A stretch of 63,946 nucleotides of DNA from positions 1 to 63,946 of the forward strand of contig WRDH01000011.1 of the NCBI GenBank assembly GCA_009783555.1, in the 5' to 3' direction. The position numbers and the translations under genes are program-made. Under the pieces are notes generated by a model. It made no database searches, was not told the origin of the DNA, and was given only the letters and a program-made list of their open reading frames with translations. Positions 47,623 to 56,530 of the stretch are shown piece by piece. The stretch comes from Oscillospiraceae bacterium. GTDB lineage: Bacteria; Bacillota; Clostridia; Oscillospirales; Oscillospiraceae. Position 1 is the first letter of the stretch; each line of letters starts with the position of its first letter.

Positions 47623-49587
47623 TTATGTAAAAGAAATCTCAATTTTTTCTGCTTTTGATATTTCAAAAGGACCGGGTGTAGGATTGTTGCCGCGCGGTTG
47701 CTCAAAGTAATCTGTATCTAAAGTATGAGGTTCACCGTCAGGTTTTTCGAATGGCATTTCTGCTTGGAAGCCATATCCCAGTATATCAGTGGTAATTACA
47801 CTGCCCTTGCTTTTTCTGAAAGGTTTGGGGTCAGTGATGCAAACTATGATTTTTTTATTTTCACGGTCAATAGTGAACGTTATTCCCGATGAACTCTCAA
47901 CCATTGCATTTTTTTCTTTAGGGTAGGGGAGTGCGTTATTGAAGTAAAGGTTGTCGCTCATATAAACGGGGAGCTTTTCATGTTCTAAATTTACAGGGCG
48001 TGGTTCTTTTTCCCATGGTTTCTCATCATCAGCCCCCGGATAACCTGTGTAGACTGCTGTGCCGACAGGATATGCGGTGTATTGTTGTGCGCCGAGGAAG
48101 CCTTCTGTTTCTACAACGGGTGCGTTGCCGAAAAAGGAACGGGTCATCGGTTCGTCGGGTGTGTCATCGTTTTCCGGTCTTATAAATACATTGTTATAAA
48201 AGCGGTCATCTCCGCCCATAAACAGCATGACTCCTGCCACGGCTGTGCTGTGCGGGACATGGTACGGTGTGTATCTATTACATTCCGTTGATAGTGCTAT
48301 TTGACCTGCAAACAAGTTATGCACCATAGCAATACCCTGTGCCATGTTTTGAAATGAAACGGGTGAGAGGAATATATTGTTGTCTACGGTGGTCGGGCCG
48401 TGGCTGACCTCGATGAATATATCAGTGCTGTCGTGGTCGAAAAACAGGTTGCGGGTTACATGCGTGCCTTGTGCCTGCCAATCGAGCCAAAGTCCTCGAT
48501 GTGTATTGTGAATGATATTGCCGGAAATTACAGTGTCAATTGCGGCATGCAGCTTGATACCACCGGTTTCTGCACCTGCAAGCTCGCGTTTGTGCAAAAT
48601 GTTATATATGTGATTGCTTTCAATTCTGCTGAATGCACATCCTAAATGACCGACAATACCTGTTTGCCCGCAGTTGAAAATAGCGTTGTTTCTGACTATA
48701 TGACTGCCGATATTATCCTTGCTCCAATTATTGTTTACAGCACGGAATATTACTTCACGTTCACGTTGTGTACCTTGCTTGAACTTGAGATGTGTATTTT
48801 CATTGTGTCCTGTTGCGGCATCCTTGCCTAAGCTAATTCCGCTGCAGCGCGAATCGCTGATTATGTTGTATTCAATAATCCATCCCTTGCTCCAGTGCGG
48901 ACCGATTAGACCTTCTTGAAAAGCAGTGGGCGGTGCCCATTGTGTAGCAGCTTGTTTTAGCGTGAAGCCTCTTACGGTTATATATCCGCAACCGGGCTTG
49001 ACAGGGAAGAAGACGTGAGGGCGAACGTTTATTTCAACGTTGCCGTCACGGGGGTCGTTGTTATGGAAATTTGCGTATATGATTGTTGTTTTATCATTAA
49101 CCTCACAAAACCATGTATAAACAGAAAATTCAGGCTCTGTTGAGTCTGTGGATGCTATAGGATTCCGTACACCGTCAATGTCCACCGCTTCATACATAGA
49201 GCGTCCGTTTAGGTATACCTCGCCTAAGTGGAAAACCCGGTCATAGACCATCAGCCAATCACCGTAAATTATCTCGTCGTAGGGGTTAAAATCACCAAAG
49301 AAGCTGTTATCTATTTCTGCTTTCCAGATATCACCGTATTTTACCCAATCAGTAATAATCTCCGCTCCGGTTATCGTAACATCTTCACTCTCCGCTGCTT
49401 GATATACGATGCGCTTGGCAACGTTACCACCAAAACGAGGACTAACCCACTCGCGATAAATACCTTCGTGAACTGTAACCGTATCACCCGCCATCGCAAC
49501 CTTTGCGGCTTTGTTGATAGTCAAAAACGGCTTCTCAAATGACCCGGGATTCATATTACTGCCTGATTTAGATACATGGTATTCCAT
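47623..49587 (-). CDS. GH120 beta-xylosidase
   Basis: 654 residues from the ATG at 49587 (MEYHVSKSGSN), with GAAAGG nine bases upstream. It is a right-handed beta-helix enzyme releasing xylose from xylo-oligosaccharides. From family knowledge the nucleophile Asp is in GLWLDWQAQGTHVTRNLFF and the acid/base Glu in IFIEVSHGPTTVDNN; both are present. GGDDRFYNNVFI, WAPPTAFQEGLIGPHWSKGW and LNGRSMYEAV match the Thermoanaerobacterium-type enzyme. There is no signal peptide, so it is cytoplasmic. It probably starts the minus-strand unit GH120-MBL-GH67. Confidence 0.92.
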   Translation of the reverse strand: MEYHVSKSGSNMNPGSFEKPFLTINKAAKVAMAGDTVTVHEGIYREWVSPRFGGNVAKRIVYQAAESEDVTITGAEIITDWVKYGDIWKAEIDNSFFGDFNPYDEIIYGDWLMVYDRVFHLGEVYLNGRSMYEAVDIDGVRNPIASTDSTEPEFSVYTWFCEVNDKTTIIYANFHNNDPRDGNVEINVRPHVFFPVKPGCGYITVRGFTLKQAATQWAPPTAFQEGLIGPHWSKGWIIEYNIISDSRCSGISLGKDAATGHNENTHLKFKQGTQREREVIFRAVNNNWSKDNIGSHIVRNNAIFNCGQTGIVGHLGCAFSRIESNHIYNILHKRELAGAETGGIKLHAAIDTVISGNIIHNTHRGLWLDWQAQGTHVTRNLFFDHDSTDIFIEVSHGPTTVDNNIFLSPVSFQNMAQGIAMVHNLFAGQIALSTECNRYTPYHVPHSTAVAGVMLFMGGDDRFYNNVFIRPENDDTPDEPMTRSFFGNAPVVETEGFLGAQQYTAYPVGTAVYTGYPGADDEKPWEKEPRPVNLEHEKLPVYMSDNLYFNNALPYPKEKNAMVESSSGITFTIDRENKKIIVCITDPKPFRKSKGSVITTDILGYGFQAEMPFEKPDGEPHTLDTDYFEQPRGNNPTPGPFEISKAEKIEISFT

Positions 49588-49607
49588 ATGATTTATACCT
49601 TTCATTA

Positions 49608-49636
49608 TTGACATTACTCAAGCTATATTGTAGCAT
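49608..49636 (+). promoter_or_regulatory. Candidate promoter of the surface GH10 xylanase
   Basis: Perfect TTGACA (49608-49613), 17-bp spacer, TAGCAT (49631-49636). Its -10 box overlaps the -10 box of the opposite-facing GH120 promoter. Confidence 0.5.
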
Positions 49637-49654
49637 AATATAACGTATATACAA
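49627..49654 (-). promoter_or_regulatory. Candidate promoter of GH120
   Basis: On the minus strand TTGTAT (49649-49654), 16-bp spacer, TACAAT (49627-49632), 40 bp before the GH120 start. Confidence 0.5.
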
Positions 49655-49690
49655 CAAATAAGTTTCCAATGAAAGGAAAGAAAAATAACT

Positions 49691-51520
49691 ATGAAAAAGA
49701 CAGCGTTTTTACTTGCGGCAATAATGCTTATCGTGCTGATGCCAATGGAAAGCCCGGCAACGGCCAATGAAGATGAGCCGGTTTTGATTTGGGAGATGAC
49801 CGAGGAGGATGTGATTTCATTTGTTTCAGATCTTGAAGGTCATGAGTTTCTCAGACCTGCCTACAGAGACGGGCGTCCGGTTTATTCTGTCGGGGATGAT
49901 GGCAGCTTGCATATGAGCAACAGAAATGCCGACTGGCAATCAGTAGATATAAGAGATGACTGGATGGATGCAGGTCAAGACTATATTATTATTGTTGAAT
50001 TTGGTTCTGATGAACCTGCGCTTTTTCGTATTATGAACACGGATTCACCTTATGCCACCCTTGTTATTTCGGAAGAACGGGATACTCGCGCTGAGCTGGA
50101 GTATGTGACCGGCATCACGCATGGGCAAAGAGGGGTACGATTAACTACACCTCAAGGAGCCAATATTGACTACTCGATATTAAGTATCCGCATATATGAT
50201 GGCGGCCCGTCCGATGAAGTTGAACCTACCGACTGGTATCTGGATGTACCGGCTCTACACGAGCTGTTTGGCGGTTATTTCTATGTAGGCAACATAATGG
50301 AGCCGGGAGTGCTTAATGATCCATCCACGGTAGATATGTTTTTACATCTCTACAATTCGGTTACGGCAGAAAATTCGATGAAACCGGGTAACGTTACACC
50401 GCGTCGCGGTGAGTGGAATTTATCCGGTCCCGACAGGCTTGTGGATTGGGCAGAAGAAAATAATATTCGTTTTCATGGTCATACTTTAGTATGGCATAGC
50501 CAGTCTGCTCCATGGCTCACCGAAGACAGTAATGGTAATCCGCTCACTCGTACCGAAGCGCGAGAAAACATGGAGTACTTTATTAGCTATTATGTTGGTC
50601 GATATGCCGGACGTATTGCTTCTTGGGATGTTGTTAATGAGGCATTTACTGACAGTGTCCCGGAGAGTGCATCAGGTGCTGATTGGAGAAATCGCCTCCG
50701 CTCAAATTCGCCATGGTATCGCGCTTACAACAACGGCTTAGATGAAGCTGCAGGAGAGTGTCCATCCGATTATATCTATGATGCATTTGTTTTTACACGC
50801 CTTGCCGATCCTGCTACGAAGTTGTTTTACAATGACTTTAATGAAGAATCGCCCGGCAAGCGTGAGGTTATCGCTTCGATGACGGAAGAACTCAACAGGC
50901 GTTGGAGGGATGACCAGCGCAACAATGATCCCAATCGCTTATTAATAGAAGGCCTTGGAATGCAGGCACATTACTGGACAGATTGGCTCGACCCGAACGA
51001 TGTCAGGGATACAATAATCCGATTTGCTCAAACAGGTGCCCGTGTTGCTATAACAGAGCTCGACCTTCCTATAGGCCGCTGGAATGCATTCGGAGAAGAT
51101 AGCGAAGAGAATCTGGAGCATCAAGCGAAACTATATGGAGAGTTATTTAGGATTTTCGTTGAACTTTCGGATTATATTGACAGTGTCACATTATGGGGCA
51201 GAGCAGACCACCAAAGTTGGAGGGCTCAGGGATTTCCACTTATTTTTAATAGAAGACTGGAACCGAAGCCTGCATTTTGGGCAATCGCGGAGGTAGGTGA
51301 AGGGCTTGAGCCGCGACCGCAAACGCCAAACATGCCGGACGATGATAATGGCTTTGACAATGTAGAGCCGGAACCAATGCCGGAAGTACCGCCATTACCC
51401 GACGCACCGAATGCCGATGCTTCAAACAACAATATCCCCCCATGGTGGGCGATTACGTTAATGGCGGTCGGTGTAGCAGCGATAGTTGTTGCGATTTGTA
51501 TTCTTTTGAAAAAGAAATAA
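49691..51520 (+). CDS. Surface-anchored GH10 endo-1,4-beta-xylanase
   Basis: 609 residues. Signal peptide about 1-25. An N-terminal beta-rich region (about 30-170) could be a CBM22-like module but is too diverged to name. The GH10 barrel spans about 185-535, with GHTLVWHSQSAPWL, the acid/base Glu in WDVVNEAF and the nucleophile Glu in ITELDLP. A Pro/Glu-rich linker is followed by PPWW, one hydrophobic helix (about 585-605) and LKKK. This tail is like those of the proteins at 34247 and 56531, and would hold the enzyme on the membrane or be processed. It is divergent from GH120. Confidence 0.92.
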   Translation: MKKTAFLLAAIMLIVLMPMESPATANEDEPVLIWEMTEEDVISFVSDLEGHEFLRPAYRDGRPVYSVGDDGSLHMSNRNADWQSVDIRDDWMDAGQDYIIIVEFGSDEPALFRIMNTDSPYATLVISEERDTRAELEYVTGITHGQRGVRLTTPQGANIDYSILSIRIYDGGPSDEVEPTDWYLDVPALHELFGGYFYVGNIMEPGVLNDPSTVDMFLHLYNSVTAENSMKPGNVTPRRGEWNLSGPDRLVDWAEENNIRFHGHTLVWHSQSAPWLTEDSNGNPLTRTEARENMEYFISYYVGRYAGRIASWDVVNEAFTDSVPESASGADWRNRLRSNSPWYRAYNNGLDEAAGECPSDYIYDAFVFTRLADPATKLFYNDFNEESPGKREVIASMTEELNRRWRDDQRNNDPNRLLIEGLGMQAHYWTDWLDPNDVRDTIIRFAQTGARVAITELDLPIGRWNAFGEDSEENLEHQAKLYGELFRIFVELSDYIDSVTLWGRADHQSWRAQGFPLIFNRRLEPKPAFWAIAEVGEGLEPRPQTPNMPDDDNGFDNVEPEPMPEVPPLPDAPNADASNNNIPPWWAITLMAVGVAAIVVAICILLKKK

Positions 51521-51526
51521 AAGTCC

Positions 51527-51548
51527 TGTAGGGGCGGTCGCCCCTACA
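51527..51548. repeat. Perfect palindrome TGTAGGGGCG-GT-CGCCCCTACA
   Basis: A 22-bp hairpin sequence just after the GH10 stop codon. This type of TAGGGGCG...CGCCCCTA unit is a widespread dispersed repeat in many bacterial genomes (general knowledge, not tested here). Confidence 0.6.
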
Positions 51549-51569
51549 AGCATGCAGATGCATAAAACA

Positions 51570-51603
51570 AGGGCTATTGCGTAATAGCAATAACCCTGTT
51601 TTT
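51570..51603 (+). terminator. Rho-independent terminator after GH10
   Basis: AGGGCTATTGC (51570-51580) pairs with GCAATAACCCT (51587-51597) with one mismatch, followed by GTTTTT. Confidence 0.75.
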
Positions 51604-51695
51604 GCTAATGTCTTTCTGTCAAAAATGAAAGTTTTTAATCAGGGAGATTGTTAAATAGTTGTTATGTAATTTTTAATTTCATGTTAAATTCCTAG

Positions 51696-51724
51696 TTGAC
51701 AAGTAATCCATTATGTTGTACATT
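51696..51724 (+). promoter_or_regulatory. Promoter of the second ABC transporter set
   Basis: Perfect TTGACA (51696-51701), 17-bp spacer, TACATT (51719-51724), about 118 bp before the binding-protein start. The 322-bp gap between genes holds the palindrome, the terminator, this promoter and a leader. Confidence 0.65.
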
Positions 51725-51842
51725 ATTAGAAATGTTTAAGTAAAAAAAAAGGTGCGTGCTTTGCTGTTATTTAGAGTGAAACGGACGCTGAATATTGCGA
51801 AAAAGCACAAGAGTTTTAAATGTAGAAAGGTGGGAAACTTAT

Positions 51843-53741
51843 ATGAAAAAACTTTTTAAGAAATTTATTGCTGTTTTTCTCGCAGTGATGATGTGTGTTG
51901 TCTTAGTTGCAGCGTGCGCCACAGATACGCCCGGCACTGACGGCGGTGGCAGCGACTCCACACCGGGAGGAATCGGCGACGGCGGAGATGGCGGCACCGG
52001 CGGAGGCGGCTCTGACCGTATGGGCAATGAGCTTGCAAGGCTTTTAGGTCTGCCGGAAACTCCGATGGCGGATCTGGACGATATCGAATTTACTATATTT
52101 ACCCGTAACATGGGTATTCCGGGATCACAAGAAAACCCGTTCCTTCAAATCGTAAAAGAAATCACGGGTGTTACAATAAACATCGAGTTTTTAGTAGGTG
52201 ATGTAAACACCATCTGGGGCACAATGCTCGCCGGAGGTATACCGCAGGATGCAATGTTTGTCGGAGCTCTTGCCTCGGAAGCCTATGCCGCAGGAAACAG
52301 AATAATGCCTATCGACGAACTCATCGAAGCACATGCTCCTAACCTCAGAGCACATTATGATCCGTGGTGGGATCTTATGAAAGCTGATGACGGAAGAGTT
52401 TATACAGCAGAGATATGGGGTACATTTGCAGCCCCTCAACAGATTGAGTTCTTTAACGGCACCGCATGGTGGCTTCAAAAAGCAGTAATAGACTTTCACG
52501 GGCGCGCTCCAAACGATTTTGACGAGCTGTTTGAGTTTGTTTTTGATTACATGGAAGCAAACCCCGAAATCGACGGCATGACTACCCTAGGTGTTGAGAT
52601 TGGTGTCAACGCGCATACATGGCTCTTGACAAACCCGCCGATTTTCCTTGCAGGTAATGCAAACTGGGGCAGTGTATGGAATCGTCACGGCAGCAGAGAG
52701 GGTGCAGCTCTCGACCTTGCTCCGTTCCAAACCCGTGATTGGGTAGATACAAATGCCAGACCGTATTTTGCAAAACTTAACGAGATGATTCACAGAACTA
52801 CATCTCACGGACAACCTGTCATCGATATCGAGACCTTCTCAAGAAGCGGAGCCGCATTTGAATCAGTAATAGCTCAAGGCAGGGTTCTTCTTGTCCCCGG
52901 TCAGCAATGGATATGGGAAAACTCCACAAACCAGCTTATTGCTGCGGATCTTATCGAACGCACCCATGTGCCGCTCGACTTTGTATGGCCCGGTAACGAG
53001 TTTAACTACTGGGATCTCGGCGGAGGTTCATTTGCCGGAAATAACGGTCTGAATATCAGCTTAAACAACAAAGACCCGATTAGATTTGCCCAGTTTATGG
53101 ACTGGATTGTCCAGGAGCCTGTTCAGCGTTTCCTTTCATGGGGTATTGAGCGCGACATATATAACGCGAATGAAGCTCTCCTTCGCGGATTCGGAGTAGA
53201 CGACGGTTATCATTACTTCTATGAAAACGGCAGAATTGTTCGCCCGCAGGTAATGCGTGATCTGCAACAAGACTCCCGCTGGCTCAGAAATAATATGGGC
53301 CGTCAGCTGAGAGACATATTGCCGAAAATCCAGGGTACATTTTTGTCCGACGGCAATGCTGTGGATCCCGGCTCATCTCCGGAGGAATACATGGCAGGTC
53401 TCAGCGATTTTGACAGAGAGTTCTTTACGAGACATGGTATTCACCACTTTACCGGATTTATGAACAGCGAACCCTTACGCAGACCTGCATTTTATCCGCT
53501 TTGGGGAGCAGAGCCGACACCGGGTTCCGATGCGGCAGAGTTTGCAACATATGTAGGAATGACTGCCGGTATTGACAGTGTTCATATAATCCCGTTAATC
53601 ACAAACTCACCCGATGAATTCGCAGACCGCTGGGAAACATACTTGGTTGCCATAGAATCAATACCCGCAAATCTAATGCAAGGTCATCTTACGTTTTATA
53701 CAGAGGTTGCAGAAAGAGCAATTGCTGCAGCCGGAGGGTAA
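51843..53741 (+). CDS. LplA-type oligosaccharide-binding lipoprotein (second ABC set)
   Basis: 632 residues from the ATG at 51843, after AAAGGTGGG; the earlier in-frame start at 51795 lacks a site. The signal peptide carries a lipobox (LVAAC) followed by a Gly/Ser/Thr-rich spacer. The body is an extracellular solute-binding fold of the same type as the protein at 40577, but only distantly similar. In a xylan-degrading context it is the likely receptor for xylo-oligosaccharides. A strong stem-loop separates it from the permeases, which would favour higher levels of the binding protein. Confidence 0.88.
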   Translation: MKKLFKKFIAVFLAVMMCVVLVAACATDTPGTDGGGSDSTPGGIGDGGDGGTGGGGSDRMGNELARLLGLPETPMADLDDIEFTIFTRNMGIPGSQENPFLQIVKEITGVTINIEFLVGDVNTIWGTMLAGGIPQDAMFVGALASEAYAAGNRIMPIDELIEAHAPNLRAHYDPWWDLMKADDGRVYTAEIWGTFAAPQQIEFFNGTAWWLQKAVIDFHGRAPNDFDELFEFVFDYMEANPEIDGMTTLGVEIGVNAHTWLLTNPPIFLAGNANWGSVWNRHGSREGAALDLAPFQTRDWVDTNARPYFAKLNEMIHRTTSHGQPVIDIETFSRSGAAFESVIAQGRVLLVPGQQWIWENSTNQLIAADLIERTHVPLDFVWPGNEFNYWDLGGGSFAGNNGLNISLNNKDPIRFAQFMDWIVQEPVQRFLSWGIERDIYNANEALLRGFGVDDGYHYFYENGRIVRPQVMRDLQQDSRWLRNNMGRQLRDILPKIQGTFLSDGNAVDPGSSPEEYMAGLSDFDREFFTRHGIHHFTGFMNSEPLRRPAFYPLWGAEPTPGSDAAEFATYVGMTAGIDSVHIIPLITNSPDEFADRWETYLVAIESIPANLMQGHLTFYTEVAERAIAAAGG

Positions 53742-53748
53742 ACTGAGA

Positions 53749-53786
53749 TTTTTGCAGGGGGCTATAGTTTAGTCCCCTGCAAAAAA
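53749..53786. promoter_or_regulatory. Strong stem-loop between binding protein and permease genes
   Basis: TTTTTGCAGGGG pairs with CCCCTGCAAAAA around a 13-base loop, starting 8 bp after the stop codon. It could act as a partial terminator or as a 3' stabiliser of the upstream mRNA. Confidence 0.6.
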
Positions 53787-53815
53787 TGATTTTCATATAA
53801 AGGATAAAGACAAAC

Positions 53816-55393
53816 ATGAGTTCTGGTGCTATCACGAAACCGCTATACGGCGATGTGTCGCATATCTTGTTTTATAGATATCCAAGAAAATTTTGGGTTA
53901 CTCTGGGCGGAGCAGCAATCATTTTAATTTTAACATTACTCAATTGGGTAAATGTCATTGATACATATTTTGATAATGTTGAATTTAGAATTATGCAAAT
54001 GGATGCCAGCTTCGGTATCTTTACGGCCTTTTTTAACTCAGCGGACGCATATGACTGGCTTTACAGCAGACAAGCAAGCAGCGGCGCGTTTGATCCGGGC
54101 GTTATGCTGAATATATTCAGAATTGGTTTTCCTTTAGCTTTTTTAGCAGCTTTTGGACTTTTGGCAGTAGCGGTAATCAAATATAAATCCAAAAACTTCA
54201 TAACTTTGTCGAATATCGGTTTCGGTATTGCAGCAGTTATACCCGTAGTATTTTGCACATTAATGCTGTATATCAATGCACAGCATAACGCATATTTAAT
54301 TGAAGACTTTGGAGCAAAAAACATTTTCCTGATGCTGCTTAACTCCCAGGATGTCGGTGATGCTCTGGCTCGTGGTCATGCACGGGAATATTTAAGGGAT
54401 CACATTAGTATATATAACGGCTTAACCGCTATTCCCTGGCCTATGATAGCCTCGTTTTTTGCTATCCTGGCTATGATTTTGCTGCGCAAGGACGACAAAA
54501 GGCTGACAATGGTCTGGCACCAAAAGGCATTGTTTCTCATGATTATCCCTATCATGATTTATGTCTTCATATTCAGTTTTCTGCCGCTCGCCGGATGGCA
54601 AATGTCATTTCAGTTTTTTCAACCCGCAGCAGATGTACATCCCTGGGTCGGATTTCAGCATTTTATGAACTTCTTTACCAGAGGTGACTTCCAGCGTGTA
54701 ATGACCAATACTCTTGCCATGAGTATGATTAATCTTGTTCTTGGATTTACTACTTCGATTTTCCTCGCTCTTATGATAAACGAGATCAGGCTCAGAAAAA
54801 CAAAACGTGTTATACAAACCATTTCATACCTGCCTCACTTTTTATCATGGGTTGTGGCTGCAGGTATAATCGAGCAATTCCTCAGTGGTGACGGTATTCT
54901 TAATGACTTTATGATAAACCTCGGCTTATGGGATGAGCGCCGCCTCATTTTAGCGGAGCCCGACAGTTTTTGGATGATGCTGGGACTATCCAATGTATGG
55001 AAGAGTGTCGGGTGGAACACTATCATTTATCTTGCCGCTATGACGGCAATTGACCCCGAGCTTTATGAAAGTGCAGAGATTGACGGAGCAGGTCGATTTG
55101 GAAAGATGTTTAATATTACCTTGCCGGGCATAAAATCGACCATTCTTGTACTTCTCATTATGAGCATCGGCTTCGCGCTCAATGCCGGCTTTGAAGCCCC
55201 GTTACTGCTTCAAAATGTAATGACCCGTCCTACGGCTGAGAATATTGACCTCAATGTATTTTTCCAGGGCATAGATGATCAAAACTATTCACTCGCCACG
55301 GCTGTCGGTATGTTTAGAACAGTCGTAGCTATAATACTCATTACTTTAGCAAACCAGGCCTCAAAACGTTTTGCTAAAGAGAGCCTTGTTTAG
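53816..55393 (+). CDS. LplB-type sugar ABC transporter permease with N-terminal membrane extension
   Basis: 525 residues. The C-terminal 300 residues (from about 235, ALFLMIIPIMIYVFIFSFL) form the standard permease, with the EAA loop ESAEIDGAGRFGKMFNITLPG. The first 235 residues hold about four additional helices and a soluble loop (about 60-95). The permease at 37947 has an analogous extension with different sequence. It functions with the next gene and the lipoprotein upstream; the ATPase is not in the window. Confidence 0.88.
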   Translation: MSSGAITKPLYGDVSHILFYRYPRKFWVTLGGAAIILILTLLNWVNVIDTYFDNVEFRIMQMDASFGIFTAFFNSADAYDWLYSRQASSGAFDPGVMLNIFRIGFPLAFLAAFGLLAVAVIKYKSKNFITLSNIGFGIAAVIPVVFCTLMLYINAQHNAYLIEDFGAKNIFLMLLNSQDVGDALARGHAREYLRDHISIYNGLTAIPWPMIASFFAILAMILLRKDDKRLTMVWHQKALFLMIIPIMIYVFIFSFLPLAGWQMSFQFFQPAADVHPWVGFQHFMNFFTRGDFQRVMTNTLAMSMINLVLGFTTSIFLALMINEIRLRKTKRVIQTISYLPHFLSWVVAAGIIEQFLSGDGILNDFMINLGLWDERRLILAEPDSFWMMLGLSNVWKSVGWNTIIYLAAMTAIDPELYESAEIDGAGRFGKMFNITLPGIKSTILVLLIMSIGFALNAGFEAPLLLQNVMTRPTAENIDLNVFFQGIDDQNYSLATAVGMFRTVVAIILITLANQASKRFAKESLV

Positions 55394-55405
55394 GTAGGTG
55401 AAGAG

Positions 55406-56344
55406 ATGTCAGCTAATGCAGATTTAAGAAACAGATATTCAAAATCAAGATACAAGGTAAAACAGACGCCCGGAGATATTATCTTTCATATCTTCAATGC
55501 GCTTTTAATGATATTTGTCGTTGTGGTTATGCTCTATCCGATGCTGAATACACTTGCTATATCATTTAATGAACCGCTCGACAGCGTTAGAGGCGGCATC
55601 TACCTGTGGCCGAGAATATTCTCGCTTGCAGCATATGAAGAAGTGCTTGAAAATCAGCTTTTGGTCGTCGCTTTTCGCAACTCGATTATGCGTACCGTTA
55701 TAAGCACCATCGGGGGATTGTTTGTTTGTTCCGTGGCGGCTTATGTCCTGTCGAGACGTGAATTTTTACTGAGAAAATTCGTAACGATATATTTCGTCAT
55801 AACAATGTATGTCTCAGCAGGGCTGATACCGGTATTCTTCCTCTTCCAGAATTTGGGAATTTTAAACACCTTCCACGTTTATTGGCTGCCCGGACTTTTC
55901 GGCGCGTTTAATGTCATAGTTATCCGCTCTTATATGCAGGGGTTGCCCGATAGTCTTGTCGAAGCTGCACGTATCGACGGTGCAGGTGAATTTCGAATAT
56001 TTTTGCAAGTTATATTACCCATTTGCAAGCCTGTCCTTGCCACCGTCGGACTCTGGATTGCAGTCGGTAACTGGAATGACTGGTTTACAACACTGGTTTT
56101 TGCCAACGAAGATCACCTTGCGACCTTACAGCATGAGCTTATGAAATCCCTTGGCGGTGCCATGGGAGAAACAAGCAATATTAATATGCATCCGGATTCA
56201 GCACAAACAGGCGGACATGTCATGACACCTGTTGCTGTACGCGCTGCAATAACTATGATCGCGACAGTACCGATTCTATGTGTATATCCCTTCCTGCAAA
56301 AGTATTTCGTCAAGGGCGTACATGTCGGCAGCGTTAAGGGTTAA
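55406..56344 (+). CDS. YtcP-type sugar ABC transporter permease
   Basis: 312 residues, six predicted helices. The EAA loop is EAARIDGAGEFRIFLQVILP and the C-terminus VYPFLQKYFVKGVHVGSVKG is typical. It starts 12 bp after the LplB-type permease, with AGGTAGGTGAAG as ribosome site. It completes the second importer. Confidence 0.92.
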   Translation: MSANADLRNRYSKSRYKVKQTPGDIIFHIFNALLMIFVVVVMLYPMLNTLAISFNEPLDSVRGGIYLWPRIFSLAAYEEVLENQLLVVAFRNSIMRTVISTIGGLFVCSVAAYVLSRREFLLRKFVTIYFVITMYVSAGLIPVFFLFQNLGILNTFHVYWLPGLFGAFNVIVIRSYMQGLPDSLVEAARIDGAGEFRIFLQVILPICKPVLATVGLWIAVGNWNDWFTTLVFANEDHLATLQHELMKSLGGAMGETSNINMHPDSAQTGGHVMTPVAVRAAITMIATVPILCVYPFLQKYFVKGVHVGSVKG

Positions 56345-56351
56345 TTAGCCG

Positions 56352-56421
56352 GTCATTCTGCGCGTTAGTCGCAGAATCCATGTCGAAGCAATAGATTCTG
56401 CGACTGAAGCGCAGAATGACG
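56352..56421. repeat. Palindromic repeat pair, GTCATTCTGCG family, copy 2
   Basis: GTCATTCTGCGCGTTAGTCG... and ...CGACTGAAGCGCAGAATGAC, inverted, directly after the permease stop. Same family as 42312-42417; both copies follow the last gene of an ABC transporter set. Confidence 0.8.
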
Positions 56422-56530
56422 GAGAAATCGTTTGAACTGTGTAAACTCAACTTAGTGTTTTATTAAAGAAATAACTCTGTAGAGTCTTACACTTTCAATA
56501 AAAAACAAAAATTATTTTAGGAGGAAACAA

